Assembly (NCBI RefSeq): GCF_040111675.1
Contig: NZ_CP157794.1
Location: 4,051,501-4,115,500 of the forward strand
Direction of reading: 5' to 3'
From: Salinarimonas sp.
GTDB taxonomy: Bacteria > Pseudomonadota > Alphaproteobacteria > Rhizobiales > Beijerinckiaceae
Length of the DNA stretch: 64,000 bases
Position 1 is the stretch's first letter. Each line of letters opens with the position of its first letter. Made by a program: the position numbers and the translations under genes. This document shows positions 9,367 through 17,691 of the stretch, piece after piece. The notes beneath the pieces were generated by a model. That model saw only the letters and a list, made by a program, of their open reading frames with translations, searched no databases and was not told the origin of the DNA.

Positions 9367-10851
9367 TCACTGCGCCCAGCGCGCCTGCGTCACGTCGTTG
9401 GCGGGGATCGGCTGGTTGGTCCACAGGCCCTCGAGGTCGGCGCGCCAGACGCCGATCTTCGGGAGCACGTAGAGGAACACCGCCGGCTGGTCCTCGGAGA
9501 GGATGCGCTGGAGCTCGCCGGCGATCTCGGCCTGCTCGTCCGGGTCGGTGGCGGAGAGGTAGGCCTGGTAGGCCTTCTTGTACGCCTCGCTGTCGTAGTT
9601 GAAGTAGTACTCGTCGCGGGCGAAGATATCGAGGTCGCGCGGCTCGGTATGGGCGATGATCGTCGCGTCGAAATCGTAGCCGCGGAAGACCTGCTCCAGC
9701 CATTGCGCCCACTCGATCGGCACGAGCTCGACGTTCAGCCCCACCTGGCTCAGATAGGCCGCCGCCACCTCGCCGCCGCGGCGGGCGTAGGCCGGGGGCG
9801 GCAGCTGGATGGTGAGGCTCGCGCCGGCCGCGCCGGCCTCCTCGAGCAGCGCGCGCGCCCGGTCCGGGTCGTAGGGATAGGCGTCGGAGAAGTCGACGTA
9901 GCCCGGGCTCGCCGGCGTCGAGAACGAGCCGATCGGCGTGCCGAGCCCGTTCTGCACGGCCTCCACCATCGCCTGCTTGTCGATCGCGTGGGCCAGCGCC
10001 CGGCGCACGCGCACGTCGTCGAGGGGCGCGCGCGCATTGTTGAGCGAGAGGATCACCTCGCCCTGCGTCGCGCCGATCGCCACGGTGAAGCGGTCGTCGT
10101 TCTGGAACTGGGCCAGCGCCTCGGGCGCGGGGAAGTTCGGGAAGGCGTCGAGGTCGCCGGCGAGCATCGCCGCGGTGGCGGCGGACGGGTCGGAGATGAA
10201 GCGGATCGTCACGTTCTCGATCGCCGGCGCGTCGCCCCAGTAATCGTCGTTGCGGGTCATCTCGACCCGGTCGCCCTGCACCCACCGCTCGAAGCGGTAG
10301 GGGCCGGTGCCGACCGGGTTCGTCTTGTTGGTCTCGGCCGTATCCGGCGCGACCATCACGGCGTCGCCCCAGGCCATGTTAAACAGGAAGCGCGAGGAGG
10401 GCTGATCCAGGGTCACCACCGCCGTGCCCGGGTCGGGGCACTCGGTCGAGGCGATGGGCTCGAACAGGCCCTTCTGGGCGTTGGTGGAGTCCGGCGCGAG
10501 CGCGCGCTCGTAGGAGAACTTCACGATCGCGCAGTCGAAGGGCGTGCCGTCGTGGAAGGTGACGCCGTCGCGCAGGTCGAACGTGTAGACGAGGCCGTCG
10601 TCGGAGATCTCCCAGCTCTCGGCGAGGGCGGGCACCACGGCGCCCTCGCCGTCGATCTGCACCAGGCCCTCGAAGATGTTGGCGTAGGTCACCTCGCGAA
10701 TGGCGGCTGCGGCGCCGGCGGTCGGGTCGAGCATCGGCGGCTCGAGCTGCATGCCGAGCGTGAGCGTGTCGTCGTCCTGGGCGAGCGCGCCGCCGGCGGC
10801 GAGCGCGAGCGCGCTCGCGGCGATCAGGGTCCTCAAGTACGCGGGCCGCAT
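9367..10851 (-). CDS. Peptide-type ABC transporter substrate-binding protein (SBP_bac_5)
   Basis: A 494-aa periplasmic binding protein of the DppA/OppA class. A Sec signal peptide (RTLIAASALALAAGGALA, cleaved before QDDD) is followed by family motifs: PPMLDP, the YxFDLRDGVTFHDGTPFD region, NPVGTGPYRFERW, and the domain-closing RRALAHAIDKQ. The ATG at 10851 is preceded closely by a GGAGG-containing stretch (GGGAAGGAGGACGGCCC). It is the first gene of the operon, separated from the permeases by the palindromic repeat, which would let it be expressed in excess. The ligand is unknown; the downstream amidase suggests an amide or peptide. Confidence 0.93.
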   Translation of the reverse strand: MRPAYLRTLIAASALALAAGGALAQDDDTLTLGMQLEPPMLDPTAGAAAAIREVTYANIFEGLVQIDGEGAVVPALAESWEISDDGLVYTFDLRDGVTFHDGTPFDCAIVKFSYERALAPDSTNAQKGLFEPIASTECPDPGTAVVTLDQPSSRFLFNMAWGDAVMVAPDTAETNKTNPVGTGPYRFERWVQGDRVEMTRNDDYWGDAPAIENVTIRFISDPSAATAAMLAGDLDAFPNFPAPEALAQFQNDDRFTVAIGATQGEVILSLNNARAPLDDVRVRRALAHAIDKQAMVEAVQNGLGTPIGSFSTPASPGYVDFSDAYPYDPDRARALLEEAGAAGASLTIQLPPPAYARRGGEVAAAYLSQVGLNVELVPIEWAQWLEQVFRGYDFDATIIAHTEPRDLDIFARDEYYFNYDSEAYKKAYQAYLSATDPDEQAEIAGELQRILSEDQPAVFLYVLPKIGVWRADLEGLWTNQPIPANDVTQARWAQ

Positions 10852-11216
10852 GGGCCGTCCTCCTTCCCGGTTCGGTCGCCGGCTCTTCTGCCCGGCCTGC
10901 GGCCGCGAGGCCGCTCGATCGGCGCGCAGCATGCCGAGACGCGGCGGTTTCCGCCACCCCGGCGCACGGTGCGCATCCACCCGTCCATCCTGCGCCTCGC
11001 GCCACCGCCGTCAATGGCGCGCGAGCGCTCTCCCCGCTCCTTCCCTGTAGGGGAAGGTGGCGCGCCGCCGCAGGCGGCGTGACGGATGGGGCGCGCCGAC
11101 GGCGCGTTCCGCGAAGCGGAAGCCTACCGGTGGCGTCCGGATCGACCGTAGACCTTCGGCTTCGCCGAACGCGCGTGCCGCGCGCCCCTTCCGAGAGGCC
11201 GCGCCGCGCTTGCCTC
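10852..11216. other. 365-bp intergenic region with repeat element
   Basis: No credible gene on either strand. The left 170 bp must hold the promoter of the leftward binding-protein gene; I see no convincing sigma-70 hexamers. The rest is the multi-hairpin repeat at 11031-11169 and the end region of the aldolase-type gene. Confidence 0.7.
11031..11169. repeat. Mosaic multi-hairpin intergenic repeat
   Basis: Four clean hairpins lie in about 130 bp: CCTTCCC-TGTAG-GGGAAGG (11039-11057), CGCCGCC-GCA-GGCGGCG (11063-11079), TTCCGC-GAA-GCGGAA (11107-11121) and TTCGGC-TTC-GCCGAA (11155-11169). The block beginning CTCCCCGCTCCTTCCC and running into GGATGGGG resembles a dispersed repeat of methylobacteria and relatives. 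It follows the stop of the aldolase-type gene and could also end transcription. Confidence 0.65.
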
Positions 11217-12308
11217 TCAGGTGATCTTGCCGCGCGCCGCGACGGGAATCTCCCCCACGATCTGGTCGGCGCGCACGGCGACGAGGCGGTCGTGCATGTT
11301 GACGACGACGCAGACGTGGTTCGGCACGATGCTCACCACCTCCCCGACCGCGGGCTTCTCCGGCGAGCGCGAAAGGTCGAGGAAGCCGTGCTCCTCGGCG
11401 AACTTCGCGATGCGCGCCTGCGGGTACTCGCGGATCAGCCCGAAGCCGTCGAGCCCGCCGCCGGTGTCGCTGGTGAGCGTCTTCGAGCCCGAATCGAGAA
11501 TGCCGCGCTCGGGCCCCGCCCGGCTGACGACGGTTGCGACCACGTGCAGCGCGCAATCCTCCAGCGACGCCACGCCGCAGGCCATCATCATGCGATCGTT
11601 GAAGATCGAGGTGCCCGAGCGGTGCTCGGTCGCCCCGCGGATGCGGCCGATGTTCTTCAGGTTCGGCGTGCCGCCGGTGGAGACGATCCGCGCCGAGAGG
11701 CCGTGGGCGGCGAGCCCCTCGAGCACCGTGTCGAGGAAGGCCTGCGTCTCGGCGATCCGGTCCTCCGGCGCGTAGAGCAGGAGGCCGTCGAAGCGCAGGC
11801 CCTCGCGGCTCGCGATGTCGCGGGCGAGGGCGACCGCCTCCTGAGGCGTCTCGACGCCGGCGCGCGCACGGCCGGTGTCGCACTCGACGACGACGCCGAG
11901 CGGGCGGCCGGCGATGGCGCCGGCCTCCGGCAGGCCGGCGACGACGGTCGGGTTGTCGGCGGCGACGACGACGGCGGCGGTCTCGAGCAGGCGCCCCAGC
12001 CGGCCGATCTTGTCGGGGCCGAGGATGTTGTAGCTGATCAGGATGTCGTCGAAGCCGGCCTTCGCGAACACCTCCGCCTCGCCGAGCTTCTGGCAGGTGA
12101 TGCCCGACGCCCCGGCGGCGCGCTGCATGGTCGCGAGGTGGGTGCTCTTGTGCGTCTTGATGTGCGGCCTGTTGGCGAGCCCGGCATCGTCGCAGGCGTC
12201 CTGCAGCCGGCGGATGTTGCGGGCGACGACGTCGAGATCGATCATCACGGCGGGGGAGCCGTATTCCCGGGCGACGCGGGCGGCGAGGGAGGGAGCGATC
12301 GGCGTCAT
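11217..12308 (-). CDS. D-threonine aldolase / D-serine dehydratase family PLP enzyme
   Basis: A 363-aa fold-type III PLP enzyme (alanine-racemase-like barrel plus C-terminal D-amino-acid domain). Lys51 in RPHIKTHKS is the expected PLP lysine. Near the C-terminus PNHVCVVVNMHD supplies His331-x-Cys333, the zinc pair of D-serine dehydratases; D-threonine aldolases have His-x-Asp here. The reaction is therefore either retro-aldol cleavage of a D-3-hydroxy amino acid or D-serine dehydration, and the Cys favours the latter mildly. It stands alone, 121 bp after the metal transporter operon and 365 bp upstream of the peptide ABC operon. Confidence 0.87.
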   Translation of the reverse strand: MTPIAPSLAARVAREYGSPAVMIDLDVVARNIRRLQDACDDAGLANRPHIKTHKSTHLATMQRAAGASGITCQKLGEAEVFAKAGFDDILISYNILGPDKIGRLGRLLETAAVVVAADNPTVVAGLPEAGAIAGRPLGVVVECDTGRARAGVETPQEAVALARDIASREGLRFDGLLLYAPEDRIAETQAFLDTVLEGLAAHGLSARIVSTGGTPNLKNIGRIRGATEHRSGTSIFNDRMMMACGVASLEDCALHVVATVVSRAGPERGILDSGSKTLTSDTGGGLDGFGLIREYPQARIAKFAEEHGFLDLSRSPEKPAVGEVVSIVPNHVCVVVNMHDRLVAVRADQIVGEIPVAARGKIT

Positions 12309-12429
12309 CGGCGCGGGCCTTTCGGGAACGGGGGATGCCGCGAGTCTAGCATTCGCGCTGCTCTCGCGCGAAGGCGCGCGCGCGCCGAGGCCGCGTCGGG
12401 ACGTCGCCCATTGCAGCGAGCGGCCCCGC

Positions 12430-13359
12430 TCACCCCTCGCGCGCGGCGCCGATGCGGGCGCGGTGCGGGCCGAACAGGCAGGCGAGGGCGAGGATGACGC
12501 CCGACACGGTGGCGATCATCCCCGCCGCGCTCACCGCGTGCTCGCCGCCGAGCCAGAGCGGGCCCCGGCCGGCGAGGATCGTGCCGCCCACGGCGGAGAG
12601 GATCGCGAAGGCGACGCTCCAGGCCACCTGGCGCTCCAGCCGGTTCGTCATCAGCCGCGCGGCGGCGGGCGGGCAGATGAACATGGCGATGACGATGATC
12701 GAGCCCACCGCGTCGAAGGCCGCGACCGCCGCCACGGCCGCGACGACGACGAGGCCGAAGGAGATCGCCGCCACCGGCAGCCCCAGCGTGGCGGCGAAGC
12801 CCTCGTCGAAGGTCGAGAGCTTCAGGGGCCGCCAGAACAGGGCGGTGAGGAGCGCGATCAGCGCCGCGACGACGGCCATGCGGGGCAGCTCCGGCGGCAG
12901 GTCGGCGAGCGCCGCGGGGTCGAGGAGCGAGCCCCAGCCTCGCGCCGAGAGCCAGATCAGGCTCTCGAGATTGCCGTAGAGCGCGTGCTCGACGTCGATG
13001 TGGATGCCGGACGTGTCGGTCTGCTCGAGGATCAGCACGCCGGCGGCGAACATCGCGGTGAAGACGACGCCCATGGCCGCGCCGGGCTCGATGCGCCCGA
13101 GCCGCCGCACCGCCTCGATCAGGACGACGGCGACGATCGCCGCCCCCGCCGCGCCGAGCATCATCGGCCAGGTGGCGATCGTCCCGGTGAGGAGGAAGGC
13201 GACGACGATGCCCGGCAGCACCACGTGCGAGATGGCGTCGCCGATCAGCGCCTGGCGGCGCAGCACGAGGAAGTTCCCCGGCAGCGCGCAGGCGATCGCC
13301 GCGAGCGTGCCGATGAGGAGCGGCGCGAGGTCGAGCTGGACGAAGGTCGCGCCCATCAT
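12430..13359 (-). CDS. sitD: Metal (Mn/Fe) ABC transporter permease, SitD-like
   Basis: A 309-aa ABC-3 family permease with about eight hydrophobic helices (LLIGTLAAIACALPGNFLVLRR, GDAISHVVLPGIVVAFLL, SIIVIAMFICPPAAARLMT). The first ATG at 13359 overlaps the stop of the preceding permease gene (ATGA), which fixes the start. It is the last gene of the four-gene order binding protein, ATPase, permease, permease typical of sitABCD. The metal is inferred from the binding protein, not from the permease itself. Confidence 0.88.
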   Translation of the reverse strand: MMGATFVQLDLAPLLIGTLAAIACALPGNFLVLRRQALIGDAISHVVLPGIVVAFLLTGTIATWPMMLGAAGAAIVAVVLIEAVRRLGRIEPGAAMGVVFTAMFAAGVLILEQTDTSGIHIDVEHALYGNLESLIWLSARGWGSLLDPAALADLPPELPRMAVVAALIALLTALFWRPLKLSTFDEGFAATLGLPVAAISFGLVVVAAVAAVAAFDAVGSIIVIAMFICPPAAARLMTNRLERQVAWSVAFAILSAVGGTILAGRGPLWLGGEHAVSAAGMIATVSGVILALACLFGPHRARIGAAREG

Positions 13360-14588
13360 GCGGCTCCCTCGACGGGCGTCGGCGGGCCGAGCCGGCGGTC
13401 GATGTCGGCGATCTCGTCGCGGGTGAGCACGGCCTCGATGGCGGTGAGCCCGTCGTAGCGGCCGGAGATGGTCTCGTCGCGGTAGAGCTGGCGAGCGACC
13501 TCCCAGCGCTTCTCGTCGCGCAGGACCTTGGCCGCCTGCGCCGCGCCCGCTCGCGTCGCCACCGCGTCCGGGCGGATCAGCCGGTCGCGGCGCAGCACCT
13601 TGAGGGTGAGCCCGTCGAAGATCGGCTCGCCGCGGGCGAGCGCGAGGAGCCCCTGGCGGCGATGCACGCGCAGCTGGAAGCGCCGGCGCCGCCAGAGCGC
13701 CGCCGCCACCCCGCGCCCCGGCGCGAGGAGGAGCGAGAGCGCGAACAGGCCGAAGGAGACGAGCACGATGATCGGTCCCGTCGGCAGGTCGGGCGCGGAG
13801 GCCGAGAGCGCCGCGCCGAGATAGCCGGCCGCCCCCCCGAGGCCGCCGGCGATCCAGACGACGCGCTCGGTCCGCTCGGTCCAGAACCGCGCCGTCACCG
13901 GCGGGATGATGAGCAGCGCCACGATGAGGATGAGCCCCACGATCTTCAGCCCGATCACCGTCACCGCCATCACGAGGCCCATGATGGCGAGGTCGACGCC
14001 GCGCACGTTCACCCCGGAGGCCGCCGCCCATTCGGGGTCGAAGGAGACGAGCGTCATCGGCCGGCGCAGCAGCGCGACGGCCGCGACGCAGGCCGCGCCG
14101 CCGACCGCGATCGTCACGGCGTCGGCGTAGAGCATGCCGGCGGTGGAGCCGAGGAGGAAGCTCTCGAGCCCCGCCTGCCGCCCGCTCGACATGGTCTGGA
14201 TCACGGTGAGGAGCACGACGCCGAAGCCGAAGAAGACCGACAGGACCGCCCCGATGGCGGCGTCCTCGGCGAGGCGGGTGCGCCGGGTCGTCCATTCGAC
14301 CAGGACGAGGCCGACCGTCGCGGAGACCGCCGAGCCGAGGAGCAGGCCGACCAGGTGGCGCCCGTCTCCGCCGAGCGCGACCATCAGCATGAAGGCGAGG
14401 CCGATCCCCGGCAGGGTCGCGTGGGCGACGGCGTCGGCGACGAGCGCGCGCTTCCTCAGGAACAGGAACGTCCCGCCGGCTCCGGCAGCGGCCCCGAGCA
14501 GCCCCGCGCCGATCGCGACGAGCGCGGAATTGTAGCCGGCCTGCAGGGCGAGCGCCGCCAGGAACGCATCGAGGAAGGGGCCGCTCAT
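13356..14588 (-). CDS. sitC: Metal ABC transporter permease with DtxR-like C-terminal extension, SitC-like
   Basis: A 410-aa protein. Residues 1 to about 285 are an ABC-3 permease (FLFLRKRALVADAVAHATLPG; IVGLILIVALLIIPPVTARF). The last 120 or so residues are hydrophilic: RRRFQLRVHRRQGLLALARGE, then a RWEVARQLYRDE helix and TAIEAVLTRDEIADIDRRLG. This pattern resembles the winged-helix and dimerisation segments of DtxR/MntR regulators, and such fused permeases are known (TroC-like). Typical SitC is about 285 aa. Whether the extension binds metal, DNA or nothing is not visible; it may gate transport allosterically. Confidence 0.87.
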   Translation of the reverse strand: MSGPFLDAFLAALALQAGYNSALVAIGAGLLGAAAGAGGTFLFLRKRALVADAVAHATLPGIGLAFMLMVALGGDGRHLVGLLLGSAVSATVGLVLVEWTTRRTRLAEDAAIGAVLSVFFGFGVVLLTVIQTMSSGRQAGLESFLLGSTAGMLYADAVTIAVGGAACVAAVALLRRPMTLVSFDPEWAAASGVNVRGVDLAIMGLVMAVTVIGLKIVGLILIVALLIIPPVTARFWTERTERVVWIAGGLGGAAGYLGAALSASAPDLPTGPIIVLVSFGLFALSLLLAPGRGVAAALWRRRRFQLRVHRRQGLLALARGEPIFDGLTLKVLRRDRLIRPDAVATRAGAAQAAKVLRDEKRWEVARQLYRDETISGRYDGLTAIEAVLTRDEIADIDRRLGPPTPVEGAA

Positions 14589-14592
14589 CGTC

Positions 14593-15408
14593 TCACGCGC
14601 CGGCCAGCTTCAGCTGGTCGATATGCGCGGTGGCGAGCCGCCCGCCGTAGGTCGCCTGCAGGTTCTCGGCGGTGAAGGTGGTCGCCACCGGCCCGTCGGC
14701 GATCTTGCGCACGTTGACGAGGAGCAGATGGTCGAAATAGTCCGCCACCGTCGCGAGGTCGTGGTGGACGGCGACGACCGTGCGCCGCTCGGCCTTGAGG
14801 CTCTTCAGCACGTCGATGATGGCCTTCTCGGTGGCGGCGTCGACGCCGGCGAAGGGCTCGTCGAGCAGGTAGAGGTCGGCGTCCTGGGCGAGCGCGCGGG
14901 CGAGGAAGACGCGCTGCTGCTGCCCGCCCGAGAGCTGACCGATCTGCCGGTCGGCGAAGTCCGCCATGCCGACCCGCTCGAGGCAGGCGATCGCCCGCTC
15001 GCGATGGGCGCGGCGCACGAGGCGCAGGAGGCCGAGCTCGCGGTAGAGCCCCATCAGCACCACGTCGATCACGCGGGTGGGGAAGTCCCAGTCGACGCTC
15101 GCGCGCTGCGGCACGTAGGCGATGCGGGCGCGCGCCTGCGCCAGCGGCGCGCCGAACACGCTCACGCGGCCCGACACGGACGGCACGATGCCGAGCGCGG
15201 CCTTGAGCAGGCTCGACTTGCCCGCCCCGTTCGGCCCGACGATCGCCACCATGCTCTCCGGCGGCGCGACGAAGTCGACGGAGAACACGACCGGCTTCTC
15301 GCCGTACGACACCGTCATCTCGTGGACGGCGAACGGGCTGTCCGCATCGGCGGCGGCCTGCACCGCCCGTCCGTCCCGCGCCGCGAGCGCGACCTGTCCC
15401 TGCTGCAA
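14593..15408 (-). CDS. sitB: Metal ABC transporter ATP-binding protein, SitB-like, TTG start
   Basis: A 271-aa ATPase with Walker [10 protein letters not shown], signature LSGGQQQR, Walker [13 protein letters not shown] and the switch region VAVHHDL. There is no ATG in the right place. The TTG at 15408 follows a near-perfect ribosome site (AAGGAGG, 5 nt spacing). It lies 13 bp after the binding-protein gene. The N-terminal 25 residues before the core domain are longer than usual, so a slightly later start is possible. Confidence 0.9.
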   Translation of the reverse strand: MQQGQVALAARDGRAVQAAADADSPFAVHEMTVSYGEKPVVFSVDFVAPPESMVAIVGPNGAGKSSLLKAALGIVPSVSGRVSVFGAPLAQARARIAYVPQRASVDWDFPTRVIDVVLMGLYRELGLLRLVRRAHRERAIACLERVGMADFADRQIGQLSGGQQQRVFLARALAQDADLYLLDEPFAGVDAATEKAIIDVLKSLKAERRTVVAVHHDLATVADYFDHLLLVNVRKIADGPVATTFTAENLQATYGGRLATAHIDQLKLAGA

Positions 15409-15421
15409 GCGGTCCTCCTTC

Positions 15422-16423
15422 TCAGCTGCCCGCCGCGAGGCGCCCGCGCATGCCGCGCTCCGGCGCCTCCCCGCCCAACGCCCGGGCGATGGTCGTGGCG
15501 TTGTGGTCGATCATTCCGATATACGTGCCTTCATAGGTCCCCGGTTCGCCCATGGCGTCGGAGAACAATTCGCCGCCGATCTCGACCGTGTGGCCCCGCG
15601 CCGCCGCGCCCTCGACGAGCGCGCGGATGTTGCGGTCGGAGACCGAGCTCTCGACGAAGACGGCGCGGATGTCGCGGGTGACGATGAGGTCGACCAGCTC
15701 CTCGATGCGCTGGAGCCCGGCCTCGCTCTCGGTCGAGATGCCCTGGATGCCGAGCACCTCGTAGCCGTAGGCCGAGCCGAAATAGTTGAAGGCGTCGTGG
15801 GCCGAGAGCAGCACGCGCCCGTCCGCCGGCACCGAGCCGAGAACGCGGGTGGCGTAGCCCGAAAGCTCGGTCAGCTCGGCGAGGTGCGCCTCGGCGTTGG
15901 CGCGGAAGGCCGCCTCGCGCTCGGGCGCGACGGCGATCAGCGCGTCGCGGACGGCGATCACGACGCGCGACCACAGGTTCGGGTTCATCCAGACGTGGGG
16001 GTCGTGGCGGCCCTCGTAGTCGTCGTGGCCGATGAGCAGGTTCTCCGGCAGCGCCTCCGCCACGGCGACGACGGGCTGGCGCGCGGCGAGATCGAGGAGG
16101 AACTCCTCCATCTGCGCCTCGAGATAGAGGCCGTTCCAGAGCACGAGATCGGCGCCCGCGAGGGCGGCGATGTCGGTGCGGGTCTGGCGATAGGCGTGCG
16201 GGTCGACGCCCGGCCCCATCAGGGCGCGGACGTCGACGGCGTCGCCGCCCACGGCGCGCGCGGCGTCGGCGATCATGCCGGTGGTGGCGACCACGTCCAC
16301 GGGCTCCGCCGCAGGCGCGGCGGTGGGAGCCAACGCCATGGGCAGGGCGAGCGCGGCCGCGAGGCCGGCGAGGGCGCCGAGCAGCGTGCGGCGGCGGGGG
16401 GCGGGCGTGTCGGCGGCGTGCAT
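15422..16423 (-). CDS. sitA: Metal-binding periplasmic protein, SitA/MntC/TroA-like
   Basis: A 333-aa cluster A-I binding protein. The N-terminus ([19 protein letters not shown]) is a signal peptide, possibly twin-arginine. Metal ligands can be placed: His in DPHAYRQT, His in DPHVWMNP, an acidic residue in [10 protein letters not shown], and Asp in [19 protein letters not shown]. The lack of a His-rich loop and an acidic third ligand favour manganese or iron over zinc. GAGGAGAG lies 7 nt before the ATG. It heads the operon and diverges from the Fur-family gene with shared regulatory DNA. Confidence 0.92.
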   Translation of the reverse strand: MHAADTPAPRRRTLLGALAGLAAALALPMALAPTAAPAAEPVDVVATTGMIADAARAVGGDAVDVRALMGPGVDPHAYRQTRTDIAALAGADLVLWNGLYLEAQMEEFLLDLAARQPVVAVAEALPENLLIGHDDYEGRHDPHVWMNPNLWSRVVIAVRDALIAVAPEREAAFRANAEAHLAELTELSGYATRVLGSVPADGRVLLSAHDAFNYFGSAYGYEVLGIQGISTESEAGLQRIEELVDLIVTRDIRAVFVESSVSDRNIRALVEGAAARGHTVEIGGELFSDAMGEPGTYEGTYIGMIDHNATTIARALGGEAPERGMRGRLAAGS

Positions 16424-16453
16424 CCGTCGTCTCTCCTCGTCGTCGTCGAAACA

Positions 16454-16471
16454 GGATCCGGACCCGGATCC
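16454..16471 (-). promoter_or_regulatory. Inverted repeat in the sitA leader
   Basis: GGATCCG-GACC-CGGATCC is a perfect 7-bp inverted repeat with a 4-nt loop, 30 nt upstream of the sitA ATG. In the mRNA it would form a stable hairpin just before the ribosome site. It does not resemble the manganese riboswitch. Function unknown. Confidence 0.4.
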
Positions 16472-16626
16472 CGCGGCGCGCGACGACGCGGCCCCCGACC
16501 TTCGGGATGAGCTTCGCCCGTCGCGAAATCACGCGCAAGCCGCGGAGATTTCCTCGTCCTCCATACGCATATGGGAACGATTTGCATCTGTCAACGCTCT
16601 TGCGACCCATTTGCAGGTGGCTCTTG

Positions 16627-16643
16627 CAAATGCGTCGCATTTG
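16627..16643. promoter_or_regulatory. Fur/Mur-family operator
   Basis: CAAATGCGTCGCATTTG is a perfect 8-1-8 palindrome ending 15 bp before the Fur-family ATG. Further TTTGCA/TGCAAA half-sites lie to its left: ATTTGCAT near 16580 and CATTTGCA near 16608, the latter inverted relative to TTGCAAATG at 16624-16632. The A/T-rich TGCAAAT character fits Fur-superfamily sites in rhizobia. Position implies autoregulation and control of sitABCD. Confidence 0.7.
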
Positions 16644-16658
16644 GCTAGCGTGCCGCCC

Positions 16659-17105
16659 ATGACGGTACGCGATTCCGATCTGGTCGAAGACCGCGCGCGG
16701 GAGCTCGAGGACGCCCTGCGCGCCAAGGGCGTGCGCATCACGCGCCAACGCGCGGCCCTGATCGAGGTTCTCTCCCGCGCCGAGGATCATCCGGACGCCA
16801 CCGAGCTGCACCGCCGCGCGCAGGACATCGACGCGTCCGTCTCGCTTTCGACGGTCTACCGCACGCTCTCCGTGCTCGAGCAGCAGAACGTCGTCCACCG
16901 CCACGCCTTCGAGGGCGCGCCGGCACGCTTCGAGCCGGCCGACGCGCCCCACCACGACCACATCATCGACATCGAGACCGGCGACGTCATCGAGTTCCAC
17001 AACGAGCGCATCGAGCGCCTCCAGGCCGAGATCGCCGCCGAGCTGGGCTACGACGTGGTGCGCCACCGGCTGGAGCTCTATTGCCGCAAGAAGACGGGCC
17101 GCTGA
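16659..17105 (+). CDS. Fur-family metalloregulator (Mur/Fur-like)
   Basis: A 148-aa regulator with a winged helix (residues about 20-85, GVRITRQRAALIEVL, STVYRTLSVLEQ) and the dimerisation/metal domain with HHDHIIDIETGDVIEF. The HHDH cluster and Glu of the regulatory site are present. The two CxxC zinc motifs of E. coli Fur are absent; only one Cys (LYCRKKTGR) is near the C-terminus. This is usual for the manganese/iron-sensing Fur/Mur proteins of Hyphomicrobiales. The start is the first ATG after the operator. Divergence from sitABCD suggests Mn(II)-dependent repression of uptake. Confidence 0.9.
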   Translation: MTVRDSDLVEDRARELEDALRAKGVRITRQRAALIEVLSRAEDHPDATELHRRAQDIDASVSLSTVYRTLSVLEQQNVVHRHAFEGAPARFEPADAPHHDHIIDIETGDVIEFHNERIERLQAEIAAELGYDVVRHRLELYCRKKTGR

Positions 17106-17209
17106 TCGGGCGCCCGAACTCCCGGCCGGGCTCGATCGTTGCCGTTGCGAGACGAAGCCCACCCGCGCGACGCCCATCCGCGCGACGCCATCCCGCGAGG
17201 AGCCCGACC

Positions 17210-17599
17210 ATGGAGATCGCCCTCGAGAAGGTCTGCGACCTGATCGTCCACGCCCGCGCCTACGACGTGAAGGAGGGCATGACCGACCCGCAATCCGGCT
17301 CGAACGAGACCGACGACCGCAATTTCGGCTCGCTCGCCGAGAGCGGCACGGACCGGACGGAGGAGGAGATGCGGCTCGTCCTCGACGGTCTGAACACCGA
17401 CGAGGCCGCCTCCCTGATCGCCCTCGTCTTCCTCGGCCGCGGCGACATGGAGCCCCGCGAATGGCCCGACGCCTACCGTCTCGCCCACGAGCGGCTGGCG
17501 AGCGGCAGCCTGAAGGTGTCGGACTACCTGATGGGCATTCCCAATCTCGGCGATCTCCTGGACGAGGGCCTGGCCGGGCTCGGCATGAGCTGCGCCTGA
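17210..17599 (+). CDS. DUF3775 family protein
   Basis: A 129-aa acidic soluble protein. The N-terminus IALEKVCDLIVHAR and the C-terminal pattern VSDYLMGIPNLGDLLDEGLAGLG match DUF3775. The middle (TEEEMRLVLDGLNTDEAASLIALVFLGRGDMEPREWPDA, split helices) looks helical. Function is unknown. Two imperfect copies of a CCGCGCGACGCC repeat lie just before it, and the ATG is preceded by GCGAGGAGCCCGACC, a good ribosome site. Confidence 0.82.
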   Translation: MEIALEKVCDLIVHARAYDVKEGMTDPQSGSNETDDRNFGSLAESGTDRTEEEMRLVLDGLNTDEAASLIALVFLGRGDMEPREWPDAYRLAHERLASGSLKVSDYLMGIPNLGDLLDEGLAGLGMSCA

Positions 17600-17691
17600 C
17601 GTCGGGCGCGCGGGCCGCGACGGCGCGTGCGGTTGACACGCCCGCGCGCGGGGCCTACGCGCGGCGGGTCCCCTCCCCGCCCGAGAGATCC

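Noticed and set aside
9155-11169. Insertion sequence or CRISPR array
   Set aside because: The repeats are palindromic and short, with no transposase, no regular spacing and no target duplication visible.
16424-16658. Manganese riboswitch upstream of sitA
   Set aside because: No yybP-ykoY-type conserved loops seen; the inverted repeat and Fur-type sites explain the region better.
15531-17639. Open frame of about 702 codons spanning sitA, its promoter and the Fur-family gene on the minus strand
   Set aside because: It crosses a divergent promoter with operator sites and overlaps two real genes; composition is not protein-like.
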